In this document: positions 60,190 through 64,000 of the stretch, piece after piece
Layout of the letters: the number at the start of each line of letters is the position of its first letter
How positions within the stretch are numbered: position 1 is the first letter of the stretch
Assembly: GCF_015355625.1 (NCBI RefSeq)
Contig: NZ_JACLAF010000001.1
Location: 248,001 to 312,000 of the forward strand
DNA from: Tamlana sp. I1
GTDB taxonomy: Bacteria > Bacteroidota > Bacteroidia > Flavobacteriales > Flavobacteriaceae
Reading direction: 5' to 3'
DNA: 64,000 bases
Made by a program: the position numbers and the translations under genes
The notes under the pieces: generated by a model
Told to the model about the DNA's origin: nothing
The model's database searches: none
What the model saw: only the letters and a program-made list of their open reading frames with translations

Positions 60190-61983
60190 ATGTCAGAACA
60201 ATTAAGCTATTATAATTTAAATTTCTTCGAATCTAAACAATTTGTATACATTAGTTTTTTAGTAATTATTGCTTTACAGGCATTGCTTATGTTTCAGGGT
60301 TTCGATGTTTGTGATGATGGTTTTGTACTTACATTTTATCAGCAAATATATCATAATCCTTCCACTGTGGAGTATAGCTTTGTGTATTGGTTTTCGGGTG
60401 TTATAGGTGGTATTTGGTACGAGCTGTATCCCAACGGAGGTATTTTGTGGTTTAAGATTTTTACTGTAATTATTAATACGTTAACCTTTGTTGTAGCTTA
60501 TCATGTTTTTAAACCATTTGTATCCAAGTTTATTATTGTTTTAGGCTTATTTATGGCTCTATTTGCTAATGATTATGGGTTTTTAGTTTATTATCATAAC
60601 CATATAACAGCATTACTAGCAGTAACTAGTGTTTACTTTTTATTAAAAGGTTTAACTAAAAATAGTTTGGTGTTAATATTAATTTCGGGATTTATAATCG
60701 GAGTTAATGTATTTTCAAGAATACCGAATCTCACTTTGTTTGTTTTTATTCTAGGTATTCCATTTTATTATTTCATATCAAATAAGGTTTTACACGAAGC
60801 TATTAAGCCATCTTTATATTTTATCTTAGGTATTATTTTAGGTTTTGGTTTTATAACTGGACTATTGTTGATTTTAGGACAGTTTGAAATTATGGTAAAA
60901 GCGATTTCTAGTCTGTTTGACTTAGGAGCAGCTAAAGACAGCTCTCATAACATAAGAGGGTTGATACTAGTTTATTTACGCGGGTACAAGACTTTGTTGG
61001 ATGTGATGGGGCAACTTTCAATAATAACCATTTTGTTTTTACTTTTTTCTAGTTGTTTTAAAAAAAACTTATGGCTTAGAATGTTTTTTTTAGTTTTATT
61101 ATTTTGCTATACTTTTTTGTGGTTTAAAAGTGGTGAAATTTATCCTATTTATGCTTTGAGTTATACAGGAACAATATTGATTTTGTTTACAAATCAAAGT
61201 TCAGGGGTAAAAACTTTGGCTTTTTTAGGAGGGCTTATGTTAACTTTTTTACCTCTGGGAAGTGGCGGTGCTATACATAGCAGTGGTTACATGTGTATTT
61301 GGTTGTCAATGCCGTTTTTCTTTACTTTTTTGTTTAATTTAAAAAACACTACTATTAATTTAAACAGACATGTTGCTTCTAGAAAAATAGTTTTATCAGA
61401 AAAAGGGTTTAAAAGATTTGTATTATTTATTTCAATAGCATTTCTATTTTCAAAGGGGTTTAATATTTCACAGCAAGCCTATTTTGACAATGGGAGCCGA
61501 TTCGATAAAACATATACCATTAATAGTAAATTAGCCAAAGGGGTTTATACAACGGAAAGAAGAGCTGAAATAATTAATAATTTGTTGGTTAATTTGAAAG
61601 AATACGTAAAGCCTAATGATTATTTATTAGCTTATGATAAAATACCGATGATTAATTTTTTAACAGAAACTAGACCGTATATGTATAATTCATGGGTTTG
61701 GATTTATGATAGTCATACTTTTGAAAACAAGCTGAAACAGGCAGAAAAGGAAATTGAGGTATACCCAATTGTTGTAGCTCAAAAGTTTGAAACTATATTG
61801 GATTTTTCCAAACCGATACCTAATTATTTAGATTCAAATTTAACCAATACCCATGGAGTAATTAATGCCTATGACGGCAGAAAAAATGAATTTTTAAAAA
61901 CCTTTTTAATTGATAATGATTACGAAATCGTTTGGAGTAACGCGTATTTTAATATTTATAAAACAGCAAGAATACATGAATAA
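60190..61983 (+). CDS. Polytopic membrane protein of the surface-polysaccharide cluster
   Basis: The 597-residue protein has about 10-12 transmembrane helices in the first 430 residues, and a soluble C-terminal part (about 440-597) facing the periplasm. The plan resembles GT-C glycosyltransferases such as ArnT/PMT-type enzymes. A first loop with Asp residues follows helix 1 (QGFDVCDDGFVLTFYQQ), as expected for the catalytic acidic residues of that class. No clear family signature is recognised. I choose the ATG at 60190 because a promoter-like box overlaps the upstream TTG. The GT2 gene follows after 31 bp, so the two may act on the same polyprenyl-linked sugar. Confidence 0.7.
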   Translation: MSEQLSYYNLNFFESKQFVYISFLVIIALQALLMFQGFDVCDDGFVLTFYQQIYHNPSTVEYSFVYWFSGVIGGIWYELYPNGGILWFKIFTVIINTLTFVVAYHVFKPFVSKFIIVLGLFMALFANDYGFLVYYHNHITALLAVTSVYFLLKGLTKNSLVLILISGFIIGVNVFSRIPNLTLFVFILGIPFYYFISNKVLHEAIKPSLYFILGIILGFGFITGLLLILGQFEIMVKAISSLFDLGAAKDSSHNIRGLILVYLRGYKTLLDVMGQLSIITILFLLFSSCFKKNLWLRMFFLVLLFCYTFLWFKSGEIYPIYALSYTGTILILFTNQSSGVKTLAFLGGLMLTFLPLGSGGAIHSSGYMCIWLSMPFFFTFLFNLKNTTINLNRHVASRKIVLSEKGFKRFVLFISIAFLFSKGFNISQQAYFDNGSRFDKTYTINSKLAKGVYTTERRAEIINNLLVNLKEYVKPNDYLLAYDKIPMINFLTETRPYMYNSWVWIYDSHTFENKLKQAEKEIEVYPIVVAQKFETILDFSKPIPNYLDSNLTNTHGVINAYDGRKNEFLKTFLIDNDYEIVWSNAYFNIYKTARIHE

Positions 61984-62014
61984 TTAGTTTAACTTTTTAT
62001 ATTGTGGTCTAGAT

Positions 62015-62962
62015 ATGAAAACAAGTAAAAAACTTTCAGTAATAATCCCCATTTATAATGAATCTGGAATCATAGATTTGCTTTACGAACGTTTGGTGAA
62101 TTCGGTAACTAAAATTACAAATGATTACGAATTTATTTTTGTTAATGATTGTAGTAAAGACGATTCTATACAAAAAATTTTTGCTATTGCAGCAAAAGAT
62201 GAAAAAGTACATTACCTAAGTTTTAGTAGGAATTTTGGGCATCAAATAGCGGTTACAGCAGGACTTAATCATGTGTCGGGAGATTGCACTGTAATCATTG
62301 ACGGTGATTTACAAGACCCTCCAGAATTAATACCTGAATTGTACCTAAAGTATCAGGAAGGATTTGATGTCGTTTACGCAAAGCGAGAACAAAGAAAAGG
62401 AGAAACCATTTTGAAAAAGTTAACCTCTAAAATATTTTATAGAATTTTAAGAAAATTAACTTCTTTTGAAATTCCTCTGGATACAGGAGATTTCAGGCTG
62501 ATTGATAAAAAAGTAGTACAGGCTTTGAAAAGCATGCCTGAACAAAATAAATTTTTAAGAGGTCAAATTGCTTGGTTAGGATTTAAGCAAACTCATGTGT
62601 TGTTTAATAGAGATGAACGTCAATATGGAAAATCTGGTTACTCCTATAGTAAAATGTTTCAACTAGCTATTGATGCTGTAACTAGTTTTTCAGATAAACC
62701 ATTAGCATTAGTAAGCAGACTCGGTTTTATAATTTCAGTGTTTTCATTTTTTATTATTTTGTACACCATTTTTGCACATTTTGTTTTAAAAGAAACCGTT
62801 ACGGGGTGGTCATCCCTAATTATAAGTTCCATGTTTATTGGTGGTATTCAATTATTTTCAATTGGTATTATAGGAGAATATATCAGCCGTATTAATAAAA
62901 ATGTTATTGATAGACCGCTGTATATTATAGCAGATTCAAATATTGATTCAGTCAATAAATAA
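62015..62962 (+). CDS. GT2-family polyprenyl-phosphate glycosyltransferase (GtrB/DPM1-like)
   Basis: The 315-residue protein has an N-terminal GT-A domain: LSVIIPIYNESGIIDLLYE, FVNDCSKDDS, FSRNFGHQIAVTAGLNHVSGD and VIIDGDLQDPPELI. The DGDLQDPP segment is the metal-binding motif. Two C-terminal transmembrane helices follow at about 230-250 and 265-285, typical of GtrB. It moves a sugar from a nucleotide donor to polyprenyl phosphate. The polytopic membrane protein just upstream would then be the natural transferase that uses this lipid-linked sugar outside. Confidence 0.92.
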   Translation: MKTSKKLSVIIPIYNESGIIDLLYERLVNSVTKITNDYEFIFVNDCSKDDSIQKIFAIAAKDEKVHYLSFSRNFGHQIAVTAGLNHVSGDCTVIIDGDLQDPPELIPELYLKYQEGFDVVYAKREQRKGETILKKLTSKIFYRILRKLTSFEIPLDTGDFRLIDKKVVQALKSMPEQNKFLRGQIAWLGFKQTHVLFNRDERQYGKSGYSYSKMFQLAIDAVTSFSDKPLALVSRLGFIISVFSFFIILYTIFAHFVLKETVTGWSSLIISSMFIGGIQLFSIGIIGEYISRINKNVIDRPLYIIADSNIDSVNK

Positions 62963-63014
62963 TTTTTCATACTCTTTTAAATGATATTATTTAATCCTCA
63001 TATTAGTATTTTAA

Positions 63015-64000
63015 ATTCATAAAACCGTATTCGTTATTTATACCATTAAAACATATAATCCTAATCTTAAAAATGAATGGAATGTATTCATAGAGCAATC
63101 AAAAAATGCTACATTTCTTTTTAATAGAGATTTCATGGAGTATCATCAAGATCGATTTGAAGATTATTCATTACTTATTTTTAAAAAAGATAAACTCATT
63201 GCCGTTCTACCAGCTAATAAGTCGGGGGATACTGTTTATTCGCATCAAGGATTAACTTATGGAGGGCTCATTTTGTTACATACCATTAAGTTTGATAGTG
63301 TAATCGTAATTTTTAAAGAACTTCTTGAGTTCTTAAACAAAAACGGATTTGACACTCTTGTTATCAAGCAAATCCCTTCAATTTATAACACTTTTTTTAC
63401 TGAAGAAGTTCAATATTTAATGTTTATTTTAAATGCTGATTTAATAAAAAGGGATACGCTTTCAGTTATTGATTTGAATAATAAATTGAAAATTTCAAAC
63501 AATAGATTGGAAGGATTTAAACGAGGAAACAAGCACCAATTGCTTCTTAAAGAAGAAGATGATTTTGAATTATTTTGGAACAAGATTCTAATTAAAAACT
63601 TAAAAGAAAAGCACAATGCCAAACCAGTACATTCATTAGATGAAATAAGGATGTTGAAAAGCCGTTTTCCTAATAATATCAGACAATTTAATGTCTATAA
63701 AAACAACCAGATTGTTGCTGGTACAACAATTTTTGAATCTGAACATGTTGTGCATTCTCAATATATTTCAGGCAATGCAGATAATAATGAGTTAGGAAGT
63801 TTAGATTTTTTACATGTAACACTCATAAATGATATATTTAAACATAAGAAGTATTTTGATTTTGGGACTTCAAATGAAAATAAAGGTATGCAAATTAATA
63901 AGGGTTTACAGTTTTGGAAGGAGGGTTTTGGCGCAAGAACTGTAACCCAAGATTTTTATAAAGTTTCAACCTCAAGTTATAATTCTTTAAATGACGTCAT
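63015..64000 (+). CDS. FemAB/GNAT-like acyltransferase, 3' truncated by the window and lacking a normal start codon
   Basis: The frame opens after a stop at 63012 and runs to the window end (about 328 codons). It includes FEDYSLLIFKKDKLIAVLPA, YSHQGLTYGGLI, RQFNVYKNNQIVAGTTIFE, and FDFGTSNENKGMQINKGLQFWKEGFG. These fit the GNAT/FemAB-type acyltransferases found in flavobacterial LPS clusters. Conserved-looking sequence begins before the first ATG (63135), as in TIKTYNPNLKNEWNVF, yet no ATG, GTG or TTG lies upstream in frame. Possible starts are ATT at 63015 or 63036, or a mutation has removed the start. It may transfer an acyl or aminoacyl group to a sugar. Confidence 0.7.
   Translation, partial: MHKTVFVIYTIKTYNPNLKNEWNVFIEQSKNATFLFNRDFMEYHQDRFEDYSLLIFKKDKLIAVLPANKSGDTVYSHQGLTYGGLILLHTIKFDSVIVIFKELLEFLNKNGFDTLVIKQIPSIYNTFFTEEVQYLMFILNADLIKRDTLSVIDLNNKLKISNNRLEGFKRGNKHQLLLKEEDDFELFWNKILIKNLKEKHNAKPVHSLDEIRMLKSRFPNNIRQFNVYKNNQIVAGTTIFESEHVVHSQYISGNADNNELGSLDFLHVTLINDIFKHKKYFDFGTSNENKGMQINKGLQFWKEGFGARTVTQDFYKVSTSSYNSLNDV

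Noticed and set aside
1-64000. CRISPR array, tRNA genes, rRNA genes, phage genes or complete insertion sequences
   Set aside because: No regularly spaced identical repeats, tRNA cloverleaf sequences, rRNA segments, integrase, transposase or phage structural genes were found on reading both strands. Only tmRNA carries a tRNA-like part.

Overview
The window comes from an AT-rich member of the Flavobacteriaceae (Bacteroidota), most likely marine and associated with algae. The evidence is three secreted proteins with C-terminal type IX secretion (T9SS) sorting domains, TonB-dependent receptors with carboxypeptidase-regulatory-like N-termini, TAnnTTTG-type promoter boxes, a tmRNA whose tag reads GENNYALAA, and two large alginate lyase genes. 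The genus cannot be fixed from the sequence alone.

Layout. 1-4.5 kb is housekeeping: the tail of a SulP transporter, coaD, a HigBA-type toxin-antitoxin pair, D-Ala-D-Ala ligase, a PASTA protein and an RluD-like pseudouridine synthase. 4.8-14.4 kb holds a class V aminotransferase, an M16 peptidase, a LysR/HPP pair and a DUF1800/DUF1501 pair of exported proteins. 14.5-23.1 kb (minus strand) is an AraC regulator, a TonB-dependent receptor and a 1619-residue secreted beta-propeller/CBM9/FN3 protein. 23.3-25.2 kb is an overlapping App1-type phosphatase and diacylglycerol-kinase-like pair. 25.7-36.1 kb is a polysaccharide block: a PL6-PL7 fusion alginate lyase, a two-helix PL6 lyase, a GH2 lipoprotein and a GH88 unsaturated uronyl hydrolase. 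36.7-45.1 kb is a sucrose locus resembling the Sux system of Xanthomonas: TonB receptor, exported glutaredoxin, MFS permease, GH13_18 sucrose phosphorylase and fructokinase, facing a LacI regulator across a double operator. 45.4-45.8 kb is tmRNA (ssrA). 46.2-50.1 kb carries a saccharopine-dehydrogenase-like enzyme, a T9SS cargo protein, an SDR and a lipoprotein. 50.2-55.7 kb carries a CreD/winged-helix module with two matching palindromic operators, an outer-membrane protein with a decayed partial copy 3.6 kb away, and kdsA. 55.9-58 kb is typA and a YgjV-like gene. 58.1 kb to the end is a surface-polysaccharide cluster: flippase, methyltransferase, polytopic membrane protein, GT2 transferase and a partial FemAB/GNAT-like gene.

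How the parts fit. The alginate lyases would cut alginate outside the cell. Their uptake system is not in the window, and GH88/GH2 point to another uronate-containing glycan. The sucrose locus forms a complete route: outer membrane uptake, inner membrane symport, phosphorolysis to glucose-1-phosphate and fructose, then fructose phosphorylation, under local LacI control.

Most interesting signals: the PL6-PL7 fusion enzyme, the 21-bp-spaced double LacI operator, the exported glutaredoxin inside the sucrose operon, the paired TACTTTG-N5-CAAAGTA operators of the winged-helix/CreD module, several gene relics, and two copies of an extragenic repeat family. No CRISPR array, insertion sequence, phage or tRNA gene was seen.
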